The position numbers were made by a program, and so were the translations under genes. From assembly GCA_001574975.1 (NCBI GenBank), contig KQ965764.1, forward strand, positions 223,256-287,255: a DNA stretch of 64,000 nucleotides, given 5' to 3'. The DNA is from Gonapodya prolifera JEL478 (lineage: Eukaryota > Monoblepharomycota > Monoblepharidomycetes > Monoblepharidales > Gonapodyaceae). Positions within the stretch are counted from its first letter, which is position 1. Each line of letters opens with the position of its first letter. The notes under the pieces were generated by a model that had not been told where the DNA came from, did not search any database, and worked only from the letters and a program-made list of their open reading frames with translations. Positions 20,614 through 35,458 of this stretch are shown in pieces.

Positions 20614-23600
20614 TCATCGACTGCCGTTGCCATCTGGAATCAACTCTAAAGTGATGGTTGCATCTGAAACAGCCTCTCTACCCTCAATTCTGGCGTCTAC
20701 CAACAGCGTCACTTCGTCTTCCGACCCAAGTCTTTCTTGCGATACCACAACACCGTCAAGTGTCACCTTCAGCCAAGTCCGAGCATTATCTTCCAGGCGG
20801 CTTCCAGGCGTGAGAGGATCAGCTCCTCTCTTGTCCGTACGCCGAACAAAGAACCCAGTAACGCCACGACCCCACAGCGTCACTTTGTACATTTTGAGTG
20901 ACGTTCCCTCAGCATGCGGGGTCGCTTCCACACTACGGATAGCAACGGATCCATTGTACTTGTCAATCAATCCCAAACAAGACACTTCGGCTGATAGAGT
21001 CGTTTCACCACCAACCGAGTCTGAGCTCAATTCAATGATGGGCGAAAAGCCAACTATCTCAAAGTCCGCTGGCCGCAAAAATACTACCACAGGTTCGTCC
21101 TGGTCCACTGCTCGAACTTGCCGGTGGTTGAAGCTGAAGGCGGCATAACGACCGGACTGGGTTCGCGTTCCCGTCTTGCCATTGTCTCGTTCATCTCGAG
21201 TTGTATCGAATCGCCAGCCAACGGTGTCCATCACCGTGCGACAAGATATTTGGTCTACCACGACTTCCGTGCGAGCATTGAAAAATCCAGCGACATAAAC
21301 GTTTGCATCGTCGTACGGTACCGTGGATTGAACAAAGTTACCGTTGCAAAGCTTGAGGGCTCGCTGAACATCCCTGGCATCGCAGAAAACACAATCGTTG
21401 CTTGGCAGAGCTGGAAAGACGGGCCGCAGAACACGGTGATCTCCCAAACCATCAGTCGGAGGATTCAGCGGATTGGGCGTTGGCGGATTGGAATGGCGGG
21501 GTGTGGTCGTAGGAGGAGGGACTGATCCAATGAAAAGTGGCCTCACAACGGTTGGGTCAGTACCTCCGGGTTCATCCGAAATGTATATCGGACCATTGTT
21601 GAGGGAGCGAGCAGCCGCTTGGTAGGCTTGGAAGGTGTGCTTCTAACAGTGACGAACAATAAATGTGCACACAGATGGTTGAGCTTACCTCCAAAAGCAA
21701 TATCCGACTGAAACATGTCCCTTTCAAACACGAGTAATACTAGAATTCAGTATCATTCAAGCACGTGAAGACATGTATAATACATACCAGTCAGCTAGGA
21801 AGTTCCCCCATGCACTGGTCCAAATGTTGTTCATGCCATTGGTGAGTACATGACCGGCTTGGAGGTCAATCTTTTCCGGGTAATAGTCGTCAGAGCTCCT
21901 GCTCACTGGGAACGGCTGAACCTGCTGCGGAGGTGGTGTAGGTGGATTTGGTGGAGTTGACGTCCCCGGGGTCGTATTTGTTCCATGAAGAGTAGGGATT
22001 GCGTAACTGAAGGTGTAATACGTAATATTCGGGGATTGTCCCATGCACCATATGCAAGAAGGATAAGCAACGCGCAAGATGGCATCTTGATAGAGGCGCC
22101 AGAGTGGTTGCTTGTTGTACAGAGGTTCGTTCAAGTACAAGTCGAATGATGCCTGATTGTCGATCTGGTGGCATGGGCAAATTTATCATCGTTGAAAGGA
22201 AAAGTGGCATGCAGCTCCTATACCTTGAAGAAGTCGATTCCCTGCTGTTTTAGGTAGGTATAAAGATTCTCATAAAAGCGTTCAACGTCAGAGCCCTCGA
22301 CAACCCAAACATTAGGTCTCGACTTGATATTCCGCAACGCGTATTGGCGTCCAAGGATTGAGTCATTCTCCACGCTAAATGATGAAAACATGAACATCCA
22401 GAAGCAGCAATATTGGAAATTCGAACTCACCCATTCCAATACCCCTGCAAAGCATGCCACACACCAAAGTGCTTGACACCGAATCGGCGACGAACGTCTT
22501 CAACGAACGTGCTCAGACCACGAGGGAACTTTCGAGGATCTGGCTCGAATGATGTGAGTCGCTCTAACTGGGTTGTTTGAGCGTATCCGTCATCAAGCAA
22601 TAGGTATCCAACGGGGATCTGATAATCATGAATGAGGGAAGCAATGGCAGAAAGGCAACCTAGTAGTCGCCATGAATTTAAATTCAAGTTTGTGACGACA
22701 ACGCGTTTGGATACTGACCTTCATGCGTCGGTTGTTTGTAAAACATGTTCCAAGTACACACCCCCAGTCGGTCATACCATTGAGGATTCTTTGCAGCATC
22801 AACACCCAAGCTCAGGGGTGATTTTACCTTGGCTAATCTCATGGCGGAACTCCAATCCATACCAGCATTGATCATCATATAGCACCTTACTCGCTCCATC
22901 GCAAAGGATACAATCTGGGCAGGACTCTTTCCGGTTGCGACCATTACGTAAATGCGAGCTCTGCCGTCGTGACCTTCTTCCAATGTCACCTGAACACCAA
23001 TTGTGGAGTCACGTTGCGGTAAAATGGCAGACGCCACCCCATTCACAGTTAATGGAATCAGGACAACAAAGAGATGATCTGAGCGTTCGAACAAGAAAAA
23101 TTGGGTTGGTTTGTCCGATCCTCGGTATAAATTGGGCTGAACGAGAGTGCGATGAGGGACGTCATATTTATTCAACGTAAAGATGAGCTCACCTCCAGCC
23201 ACCATGCGTTCTTTCTGATTAATCCAAAGTGGTTAACGAGTCCCACTGGTATCAACCGCGCCCAGTAGGCAGATTCAACCGGAAAACGAAGTACTCCCGA
23301 GAGCACAACATTTTCGTTGTGTAGATCGCCGAGAGATAATGCAGACTGTCCAAGAGATGCAGATGGGAACCCCGGTGACGGAGAAGGGGTTCGAGACAGG
23401 CGAAATGGCGCAATCGGTTGACCCGAGTGAATTGTTGAAGGGGACGAGCTTGAAGATGTTGAGGAAGGCGAAGATACAGGGGATACAGTGGAGGAAGAGG
23501 CGGTAGGAGATGGAGAGGTCAGAATAGGCGTGAGTGGCGAACTGGGTCGAGGGGACTTGTATCCTGGGCTTCCAACCCATTTGGTTTCGGGTATGAACCA

Positions 23601-24165
23601 GGAATGGTCGATTCCAAGCAGGATGTCGCCGATTCCCCTCACACGCGATGCAGGAGGCGAGCTCTCTGTTACGTCAGTGACAAAAATTTTTCCATTCTTG
23701 CCGAATGAGCTGGACCACCAACAGTCGGAACCACGCCCGTTATCGAACGTTACACGAATAGTAAACTCATGGAACCTATGGCAGAACGGGGACCGAAGTC
23801 GTTGCAATGTTCCATCAGATCGTGTCGCGAATAGAGGGTCAGAATGCAGGAGAAGAGTTCACTCACCCAGTTTTATAGGGCGTGATTCTTCCTTCGAATG
23901 ATCGAACAATGACCCCAGCAGGCAATCCCACAATTTTTGACCGCTGCAACGTTTCTGCAGTAACATCAGTCAAAGGTGATGCTGCCCACTCGTTTCCTCG
24001 TGCTAGATTCGTCCAAACATCCACTCCAAGCACTGGCGGCTGATTCGAGGAGAAGAAGAGTAACTGAACACTGAATGGGAACTGAACAGAGAGTGGAGAG
24101 AGAGATGTGGTATCTAGAGGGGGTTCTACCCGTATCAGTGGTGTTGAGAGGTCGAAATCCCTCAT
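20614..24165 (-). CDS. GH36-family protein, raffinose synthase / alkaline alpha-galactosidase (SIP1) type
   Basis: This is a large glycoside hydrolase-like protein acting on alpha-galactosides. Recognisable parts in order are: a beta-rich N-terminal domain (FFSSNQPPVLGVDVWTNLAR, SGVLRFPVESAYWARLIPV, NAWWLEVSSS); the barrel entrance RLGVCTWNMFYK; IPVGYLLLDDGYAQTTQ; GVKHFGVWHALQGYWNG; FFKVDNQASFDLYLN with the nucleophile-type Asp; and VSRSSDDYYP with the acid/base-type Asp in the SDD(Y/F) position of the family. HVLTNGMNNIWTSAWGN and a C-terminal beta domain follow. No signal peptide is evident, suggesting a cytosolic enzyme. A Ser/Thr/Pro-rich loop interrupts the N-terminal domain near 23,400-23,560. 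The start at 24165 is fixed by a stop just upstream in frame. Substrate (raffinose, melibiose or galactinol) cannot be told. Confidence 0.82.
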
Positions 24166-24358
24166 AAGACCGTTTCACTTTCATTTGCCACACTACAGTG
24201 TTCTGTTGCAACGGGGACCAAGCGATGACTCGACAATCACAAACAATTCTCTGCTCATAATTTAATTGTTTGGGATGCTAAACATATTTCAATTTTTCAA
24301 TCGAACGAAAGCTATTAGTGTTTTTGGTTGGTCAGCTGAAGAGTTCGAAGAAATCTCC
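24166..24358. promoter_or_regulatory. Divergent promoter, GH36 gene / SCI1-like gene
   Basis: This 193-bp interval lies between the opposed starts and is AT-rich around 24255-24320. Two in-frame upstream ATGs at 24266 and 24275 could extend the rightward protein by about 30 residues; I preferred the ATG at 24359 because the charged RS-rich region begins there. Confidence 0.4.
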
Positions 24359-25835
24359 ATGGAAGAACACCACCGAAGTACGACAGACATCAGGGATCGT
24401 GCCGTGTCTCCATCGCATCGCGGCGAACGTGATGCCAATAAGCGGCACTCACGCGATCACAGACGGAGTAGAAGTCAAAGTCGAAGCCGAAGTCGAAGTT
24501 GTAGCCGCGAAGAGCGTTCGGACCGACCTGACAGACGCTCTCGTCATGATGGGGACAGAAAGAGAAACAGGAAGCGTGATTTGTCCGATGAAAGTGTCAC
24601 CAGCTCTGGTGAAGAAAGGTCCAGGTCTCGACGAAATGGGAAGAGGGCTGGCAAACGGGATGCAAAAAGAAGAAGGAGCTCTTCAACGTCATCATCACGA
24701 TCAAGATCACGCTCAGAAAGTTCGTCAGATAGCGACTCAAGGAATGCTTCATCAGGGTTGGACGATAGCTCCCACAAACGGTCCCACCAAAAACGGGAAC
24801 GAAAATCTAAGGAGGAGAGAAAACACGAAAAGGAGAAAAGGAAAAGAAGAAAAGACAAGGAGCGGAAGCACAAGAAGGTGAGTCAGTACCAGATTTAGTT
24901 GAATGCTCGCATCAAATCCATTCTTCCAGGACAAGGAGAAGAAAGACAAGAAAAATAAAACCAAAGATTCATCAAAAGGGCCTTTGGGGTTCGGAGCTCG
25001 AGGTATCATAAGGTCATCGGACATCTACACAAAAGATGGAGAATTCCGCGCTTGGCTGATTGAAGTGAAGAACATCGATCCTGGCATTTTGAAACCTTCC
25101 GACTATCGAACGTTTTTCTCGGAGTATATGGAGGATTACAATGTAAGTATTTCCGCGTGCCTTTAATTCTGCTGTAAAAACTCGACGACTGCAAAAATTG
25201 AAGACATGCACCCTTCCTCATGAGAAGTATGTGTTGACTTGCCAGGACAGCTATACTCAAGCTTAACAATTTGGCTCACAAGATATTACAACCTCGACTC
25301 CTGGGAAAAGAGGACGGGAATTTCGCAGAAAACAGGACTTATGCCCAATCCAGCTGCCCCCGGGGAGGTCAATTTGGGTCGGGATGAAGAACAGCTGAAG
25401 TGATGAGCTTTCGTTGCACCTGAGCGCACTTTTCCTTGCTAACTGAAATCTTTTAGGAAAAGTCTCAGGATGGGGAAGCCAAGCATTCCTCAAGTACAGA
25501 TGTCTCAGGACGAAATTCTGGGTACGTTTCTAGACGCGCCTGAGAGCAACGTAACTCTTTTTTTATTCACATTTTCTCGTGTGCTACGTCTTTTGCCGTC
25601 CTCTTCATCCATTTTAATGCATGTTCACTTTCCTGTAGAGGTTAAGGTTTGTGGCTTCGACTTTCATCAAACCCATTTTTGTGTACTCACCTTGATGTCT
25701 TTCGGGCTCTAGCAAGCTTGGGAGGAGCGCATTGCCGCCGATCGGCTCACCAAGATGGGTTTCAAGCCTTCTGAAAAACTTGGTGTGCGTTATGAATCGA
25801 CAAAACAAGGAAAAGCATGGAATACTACGGTGTGA
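24359..25835 (+). CDS. RS/RK-rich nuclear protein, SCI1-like
   Basis: The N-terminal half is a long Arg/Ser/Lys/Glu repeat (SRSQSRSRSRSCS, SSSTSSSRSRSRSES, then KEERKHEKEKRKRRKDKERK), typical of splicing-speckle proteins. It is followed by a compact conserved block: IYTKDGEFRAWLIEVKNIDP, FFSEYMEDYNTCTLPHEKYY and NLDSWEKRTG. That block resembles the F..WL.E.K...F..Y...N...YY pattern of plant SCI1-type proteins and their animal and fungal relatives, whose function is poorly known. The tail AWEERIAADRLTKMGFKPSE looks like a short amphipathic helix. At least five exons are present. The junction in the KYYNLD stretch (near 25228/25284) could not be resolved with standard GT-AG sites. A role in RNA processing is inferred only from composition. 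Confidence 0.6.
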
Positions 25836-25926
25836 ATTTGAATATACGCAATAATACACGCCCATGATGTGAAGAGACATGGGAAACTTGGGCCACAGTC
25901 ACTGAGGTTGCTTTCAACCCCCCAAA

Positions 25927-28900
25927 ATGAACTCATCATATGGTTCTGGGGTGGGCCCCCAGCGAAACATTCGTGTTGTGCTAAGAACGCGTCCAACTGC
26001 TGAATTCGCCGGAGACATCATAAAGTTGCAGCCGGGAGGCAAATCAGTCAACATTCACATTCCGAAAGATCCCACAGGAGAGGGCGGTCACATCAACAAC
26101 AAACAGGAGAACTGGGACTTCCGCTTCGATAATGTTTATCACAACGTGGGTCAAGAGACCCTGTATGACGAGTGTGCTGCTCCACTTGTCAAGGGAATGT
26201 TTCAAGGATTGAATGGTGTGAATCGTAATGAGGTGCCGGTCACGAGCGATCAAGAAAACTGTCCTACTTCTAGGAACGATAATGGCTTATGGGCAAACTG
26301 GTGCGGGCAAGACATTCACAATGGCAGGTGCAACAGAAAACTACAAGCACCGAGGTCTGATCCCAAGGGTCATATCCCAAGTGTTCAAGGAAATATCCGA
26401 AAAGCCTCAAATGGCAGCCACGGTATGGGTGTCATATTTGGAGATATACCAGGTGAGCTCGAATTTGTTGGTGATTAACACTTATTGTGGCATTATCTCT
26501 TCACTCCCGAGGAACAAATCGTGGATCTTCTCACTACCGTTGACGGCGCGGAAGATAGCACCTCAGCCCTCATCGTCGTCGACGACAAAAGCGGTGGAGC
26601 ATCAGTTCGCGGTCTGAACCTGATGATCGCTAACAACGAGGAAGACGCATTGAATTACTTGTTCGAAGGAGAAACTAATAAGTCAATATCAGAACATCAG
26701 ATGAATAAGGTTTCGTCACGGTGAGTCCACAAAACCTCTAAATGGATATGAATCCTACACTTCCATCATCAACTATTGTGACAGCTCGCACTGCATATTC
26801 ACCCTGCACATTGAGGCAAGGTCACGGCAAGAAAATTCTGAGAAAGTTCTCTATTCGAAAATGAATTTGGTGGACCTTGCTGGTTCCGAACGTATTTCCA
26901 AAACGCAGACCACTGGCACATCACTACGAGAAGCCATGTATATCAACAAGAGTTTAACATTTTTAGAGCAGGTCGTCATAGCACTTGCTGACAGGAGGAG
27001 AGAACACATTCCATACAGACAGTCCAAGCTGACAAACGTTCTGCGGGATTCCCTTGGAGGTAACTGCAACACATTGGTGATGTGAGTGCAAACTCTTTGC
27101 GACGTTTGACGTTTGTTTTGGCACATACATTTCCAGCGCATGTATTTGGGGTGAACGTCAACACATCGAGGAAACGGTTTCGACACTGAGGTTCGCCAGC
27201 AGAATGATGTGTGTCACGAACACCCCGACCGTCAATGTGCAATACGATCCTATGGCTCTAATAAAGAAGTACGAGAAAGAAGTGAAGGACTTGAGACAGG
27301 AACTCGCAATGCACGACACCCTCGCCAACAGGAGCCATGCACAGTATGAGCCAATGTCCGAAAGTCAGAAGTTTGAACTGCAAAAACAAGTCAAGAATTA
27401 TTTGGACCACGACAACGAAGATTTAGAAGTGCGTGCACCAGTTTGTTTCAGTTTGTTAGCAGGGTGCGTGACAGGACGATCAGATTGCAAGTCTCCGTCA
27501 AATCAAAGAAACCTACGCTCAGTTCCGTGTCCTTTACAAATACCTTGAGGCGGAGCTGGAAGATCTAAAACGTTCGGGCAGAGATCCACGCATGCACGGT
27601 GGCGTGCTCATGCCGACAACAACACAAGTTCTGCCGGTTGATAAATCGTCGTCCACCTCGCTTTCTGTTTCTGCCAGCGATACAGCGACGACAAAGGCTG
27701 GAGCTTTAGATTTAGAGAAGGATGAGGGAGTCGGTGAGCTGGAAGGCGGATTCGCCATCGGACTGGTATGGACAAATTATTGGTTCGTGTTTGAAAAGCG
27801 TGGCTGATAGCCCTACAAGATGCCGTCAAGTGCTCGACCACAACCATCCAAAGTTGGTGCCAAAGACATCAAGTCATCAGACAAGATTAAAAAGAAGCCA
27901 ACGAAAACTGACAAACGGTTGGGCAGCAACCCAACATTATCAGAGCCGCAATCCAGACAGTTGAATAACGATATCCCTGCATTGGCGATTGAGACTGTTA
28001 CCTCCAAGATGGAAGAGATGGTGGGAATCAGTACACAACTCTTAACCTCACATTTAACAACAATCTTCTAAACGAAAAAAAGGTTCTACCATCCTCTCCA
28101 CGTGCTAGCTTTCCAAACGATAGCACTCTTCTACCTACGTCACTACCGCCACTTTCTTCCAAGGGGACCGCACTGAGTACACGAGCCAGCAATGCGGACC
28201 AACCAGTCACCTTATCGCCGCCACCCAGATCGGAAGAATTCGAAAGCTTCAAAAAGGGGAAAGGTGCAGAAACAAGCAAGATACTGACTGAAAACAAAGG
28301 TAGAATGTCTTGGAAATTGGTTCCCTTTCGAGGATGTCAATTCACTTTGCGTGCATCTGAGCGTCGTTTCGCAACTGATTCCATTTCAAATTTTACTCAT
28401 ATAGTGGCTCTTTGTGAGAAACGCCGACTTGCCAAAGAGGCCGCTGAAGCTGTCAACGAAACAAAACGAGAAATTGATGATGTCAGAGACATACTTGAAC
28501 GAAAATCTATGGAACTCAACGCTGCCGTCGCAGGTGACTTGAGCTGTCACGTTTTAGTTCTTATCCATTTACAATGTTTGATCGCGCTGTCCGGTTTCCA
28601 ATGTCGTCAAGACACTGGAAATAGAATAATTGACGAGGAAGAGCACAAATTGTTGGATCGATTAAAGTTCCTGAAAGGACAGTACCGTGAACGCTACGCC
28701 ACCCTTCGAGAGGCACGAGGAGAGGTCGACTATTGCGACCGCCTGGTCGACCAATGTAGACGGAAGTTGATCCAAGAATTTGAGCAGCACTACGCAGTAA
28801 CTTTTGGTGTCGCTTCTGTAGGAGCTGGGCTCGTCGGAGAAGAGGTAGGTGTATTCGTTATCAGAGTTCAACTTTGTGGTAATATCATGTAATTTTAGGA

Positions 28901-29079
28901 CATCTTGGATGTCGCAGAAAAGTTCGAAATTATGCAGCTTCAGGTAAGTGTAACTTCATCCACGAAAGCCCACGAAAATTTGATAAATGCTCGAGTAGAG
29001 GATGAGCCAGGAAGAGGCGGAGCCCAGCGCAGTCACATTTTTCAATGCAAGAAGAAAGTTGAAGAAGCGGGTCACATGA
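25927..29079 (+). CDS. Kinesin-9 motor (KIF9/KLP1 class)
   Basis: The motor domain has all the main signatures: NIRVVLRTRPTAEF, P-loop GQTGAGKT, switch I SSRSH, switch II DLAGSE, and the neck region. Class-specific stretches mark it as kinesin-9: YINKSLTFLEQVVIALADRR, HIPYRQSKLTNVLRDSLGGN, STLRFASRMMCV and KKYEKEVKDLRQELAMHDTL. An intron after LNG joins in frame to TIMAYGQTG. The C-terminal half is coiled coil (LAKEAAEAVNETKREIDDVR) with a final block AEPSAVTFFNARRKLKKRVT before the TGA at 29077. Kinesin-9 works in the central apparatus or axoneme of motile flagella. The protein therefore pairs functionally with IFT70 and the CCDC87-like gene in this window. Confidence 0.93.
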
Positions 29080-29142
29080 ATTATATCAATAATTGTTCAG
29101 ACTTTGTACAAGGTGGAAATGTGACCGACAAACATTACATAT

Positions 29143-30648
29143 TTACAGAGTTCTTGCAGACCGGTACTTGGCCCCAGACCTTGTACTTCGCCCCACATAC
29201 TCTTCCGAAGTCCTTCGCTCACTGACCCTCCGGGACGCTGATTGGGAGCCAGGCAATGATGAAACTGGCGCAACATCAACGACAGTGAACAGTATTGGGG
29301 CCGGAATGTCGGCAATGCCCGGTCGCTTCGGCGGTTTCATTCGCCCTCCTTCATCGTCGCCGCCAGGCCCTGTTGCAGCACTACCAGACGCTGTCCCACC
29401 CCCCACCCCACTCCACGATCGGCCTCCCGTTACAAGCATTCGCGATATTTCTTGCTGCTTCCTGGCTTCCTCCGCTTCACGTCGCTTGTGGAGCTCATAG
29501 CGATACACTTCCACCTCCCGGTTCTTCAATCGCTTCTCTTCACGCTCGTACCGACGGTGACGGAGCTCGTAAGCTTCATCGGACGTATCCTCGTCCTAAG
29601 ATTTTGTTTGATGTTTTATTGGGACCGGGAAACAATGACGTGGCGCTCACCTGATCTTCCCAGGTTGGCTTTCGTACCTTCTTTCCTTTGCCTACGCGTG
29701 GGAACTCCAGCAACCGGAACATCGGAATGTCAAAAGTACCATCAGGTTGTTTGGGAGGTGGTAATGGTACGGGCACAGGAGCAGGCGGGGCTCCCGGAAG
29801 TGATGGTGGTAACAGAATAGGAGAATATGTCCGCCCAGCCGCTTCATCGTCCTCAAAGAGCACAAAGCAATCTGGTCGGATGAGTTGAAATAGGAGTTCT
29901 AGAGTACAGGTGTCTGAATTGAGCTCAAATTGCATTAAAAACTCGCCACTAAGCAACACTCACCTCGTTCACGCGCACGCGTGGATTCAGGAAAAATGCG
30001 ACGAGGTCTCAGTTTCCTGCGCTCGCCATTGTCCGTCTCATGTCCGCTTTCGTATCCCGGTCCCCCGTATTCGCGCTCCTCGGCACGCTTTCGTTTTCCT
30101 AGGCTGGACTTCACCAACTTTGGATCCTCACTGTCCGTTTCTTCACTTGGACGCTTCGAACTTGGAAAGTTTTTGAGATTCCTTTGCGGCTCCAGGATTA
30201 TTGGAGTAGGCTGAGGCAATGGGGGAGGTTGAGGGTTGGACCGCAAAGTGCGACGAGTTGGAGGTGGGTCGTCGCCCCGAGGGTCCCGGGTACGATGGCG
30301 GGGCGGCATTTCCTCTGTGCCACGCTTGAGGATAGGCTTCAAATGTTCTTCGGTGGTGGTGGTGTGTTGGGGCGGTTCACTCGGTCGTCTGCGTGGTTTC
30401 TCCACAGGATGTGAGCGCTGCTGCTGTGCACTCTGTCCAGTCGGCGGGTCCACCTTTTCCAAAATCTTCCTTGAATCACGTCCGTTAATCAGTTTGGAGG
30501 ATTGGTGCGAGGATTGGGCGCTGCTGGTTTGATGATGCTGTCGCCCACTAGGATGGCGCGACGGCGGTGTAATTCGTCCATCTGTACCCTTCAGATATGT
30601 GAAACCATCCGGCTGGGTTCGGGTTCGTGGCATCAAATGACAGGGCAC
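29143..30648 (-). CDS. PEHE-domain protein (MSL1/KANSL1-type chromatin scaffold)
   Basis: The N-terminal half is basic and disordered, rich in Pro, Ser and Arg (MPCHLMPRTRTQPDGFTYL onward). The conserved part, read across two introns, runs FDIPMFRLLEFPRV, then KPTWEDQDEDTSDEAYELRH, then RRYEREEKRLKNREVEVYRY and ELHKRREAEEARKQQEIS. The (D/E)IP.(W/F)R start, the DE.(T/S)DEA...RH..(F/Y)E..EK core and the Arg-rich helix after it are the pattern of the PEHE domain. In animals that domain binds the MOF-type H4K16 acetyltransferase. A Gly/Ser/Pro linker and short basic tail end the protein. The stop lies 63 bp from that of the convergent kinesin-9 gene. Identity rests on the PEHE pattern alone. Confidence 0.65.
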
Positions 30649-32216
30649 ATGAGGGAGGGATGTTGGTTAACTCTTGCAATAGACCCCGCCCACTCAATAT
30701 ATTTTCCCCAAACCTCTCCCTGCTAACAAGTTAACATTTTTCGTTTCTAACGTGCGAGCGGATAGGCCTTGTAGCGACGCAAAGCTTTCCGCTACGGCAA
30801 AGCAGAGAATCGGCACTTAAAATCATCAAGGTTTCCTAGTTAAGTAAATAACGTGTCTTTACCGCAGTGTTATGAATAGTTCAGTTAGAATGGGCGACTG
30901 ACCCCAGTGACAGGCCAGGTCCCGTTTCCGACGTTTACACCTCACCCTGACCTCGAACGCAACTGCAGGGTGTCAATCGGATGTCTGCGCACCTTCCAAG
31001 TGCGGCAAGAGGACGCCACCTGCTCCCACCTCTGTCGAGATGATCGACGTGGCTGGACGTGTCTGCAGGGCCTTGGGCCTCTGTGCGGGGAAGAGGGCCG
31101 GATGCTCTCTGCGATTCCCACGCTGAGGTCATCGGACTCGGCTTCCATTGGACGGATTGACTTGCCGCCCAGAATTCTGGCGCCGTTGCAGTTGGAACTC
31201 GATACTCTGCGGCCTTTCTGCTGCCCCGCGCTCAAATCAGACGTGGGTGGGTGGTGCGCCCTGCGTCCCGCAACAGGACACCATAACATTCCCACAACGT
31301 TCCCTCTCACATTTCGGTAAAACTCATTATTCGATCGCAGATGCGGACAGTATCATTGAAAACGGACGTTCACGATGGACAGTGAGGCCATGACGTGGTG
31401 CCAACCCAACAAAGTCTTCGTCAACCAAGTGTCGAAATCCTCCGCCGCCACGATCCGTGAGTTAAAGGGTGGAGTTAAGTGCAATGTGCGCTGCATGCAA
31501 TTGTTTCACGTCGTCGATGTTTTATTGGGGGATCACAGTTCAGGAGCTGGGTGCATATTTTACATATTGAAGGCAGACCAGTCAACTGCACGAACTTTTC
31601 AGCTCCCGAATTAGCATCCTCATACTCTGGAGCCAAAGTATTTCCGTGTCCACGTTACCATCCAGAGATTGCGGGCGCGCGCTGGAAGCCATCTCAGGTT
31701 TACGCACGTCTTTGAGAGCCCCGCCTTCCGCAAATGTCTGTAATTTGGACAAAACTACCGAAACACTCTTAGATATAAGTGTGTGATGCGTGTACTTTCT
31801 CAAGGATTTAATAATATAAGCATTCGTTCCGCTCCAATTTATTTATGCCCGAGGACGCATTGGATGATGGAGTACCTCCCACCAACTTGCGGCGACTCTT
31901 AGCGACAACGACTTTTTCTTACCTACGAAAAACTCCATTCGAATGTTTGTAACGTGATTCTAAGTATTAGCTTTTGTTTTGAGGTCGCAAAGCGCAAGGA
32001 AGAAAGTTCGACTCCATTGTGCCTGCTCCAGAATCGTTGGTCTCTCCCATCATCCTGAAACAACTCAAAAACCACTTGTACCACCCAAATACCACAGCGA
32101 CTTTTCCCTTCACTCGAGCTACACCTGCGCTTCCCGCTCTTCTAAATTTCTATTGTTGTCGAGCGTCGCATCCACGCAATCTCCATATTGAAATAATGAT
32201 TTATAATACAATTGTT
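30649..32216. other. Unassigned 1.57-kb interval with a GC-rich block
   Basis: This stretch lies upstream of the PEHE gene and downstream of Polo kinase. From about 30900 to 31310 it is distinctly GC-richer than its flanks and open in more than one frame (137 codons on plus, 122 on minus), but none of the translations resembles a family I know. Two further short frames at 31375-31614 and 31479-31715 could be later exons of the same unknown plus-strand gene. The rest is AT-rich. I could not fit a tRNA or other structured RNA. The 5' leader and promoter of the PEHE gene should lie in the left few hundred bases. Confidence 0.4.
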
Positions 32217-35344
<3,128 letters not shown>

Positions 35345-35458
35345 TGCAAACGTGCTTCGGTCACCGCCATGCACGGACCAGGCTCCCCCCCCCCCCCCCC
35401 ACAAACCTCTGTTCAGGGAGTGAGATTTACGCTCTATTCTCATCAATATAATAACATC

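Noticed and set aside
29093-29960. Plus-strand open frames downstream of kinesin-9
   Set aside because: They lie antisense to the PEHE-domain coding exons, whose conserved block is clearly on minus. Kinesin-9 ends at 29079.
30750-30860. Possible small structured RNA (short GC stems near 30755-30820)
   Set aside because: No tRNA A/B boxes, no cloverleaf, no snoRNA C/D or H/ACA boxes, and no terminator run could be placed convincingly.
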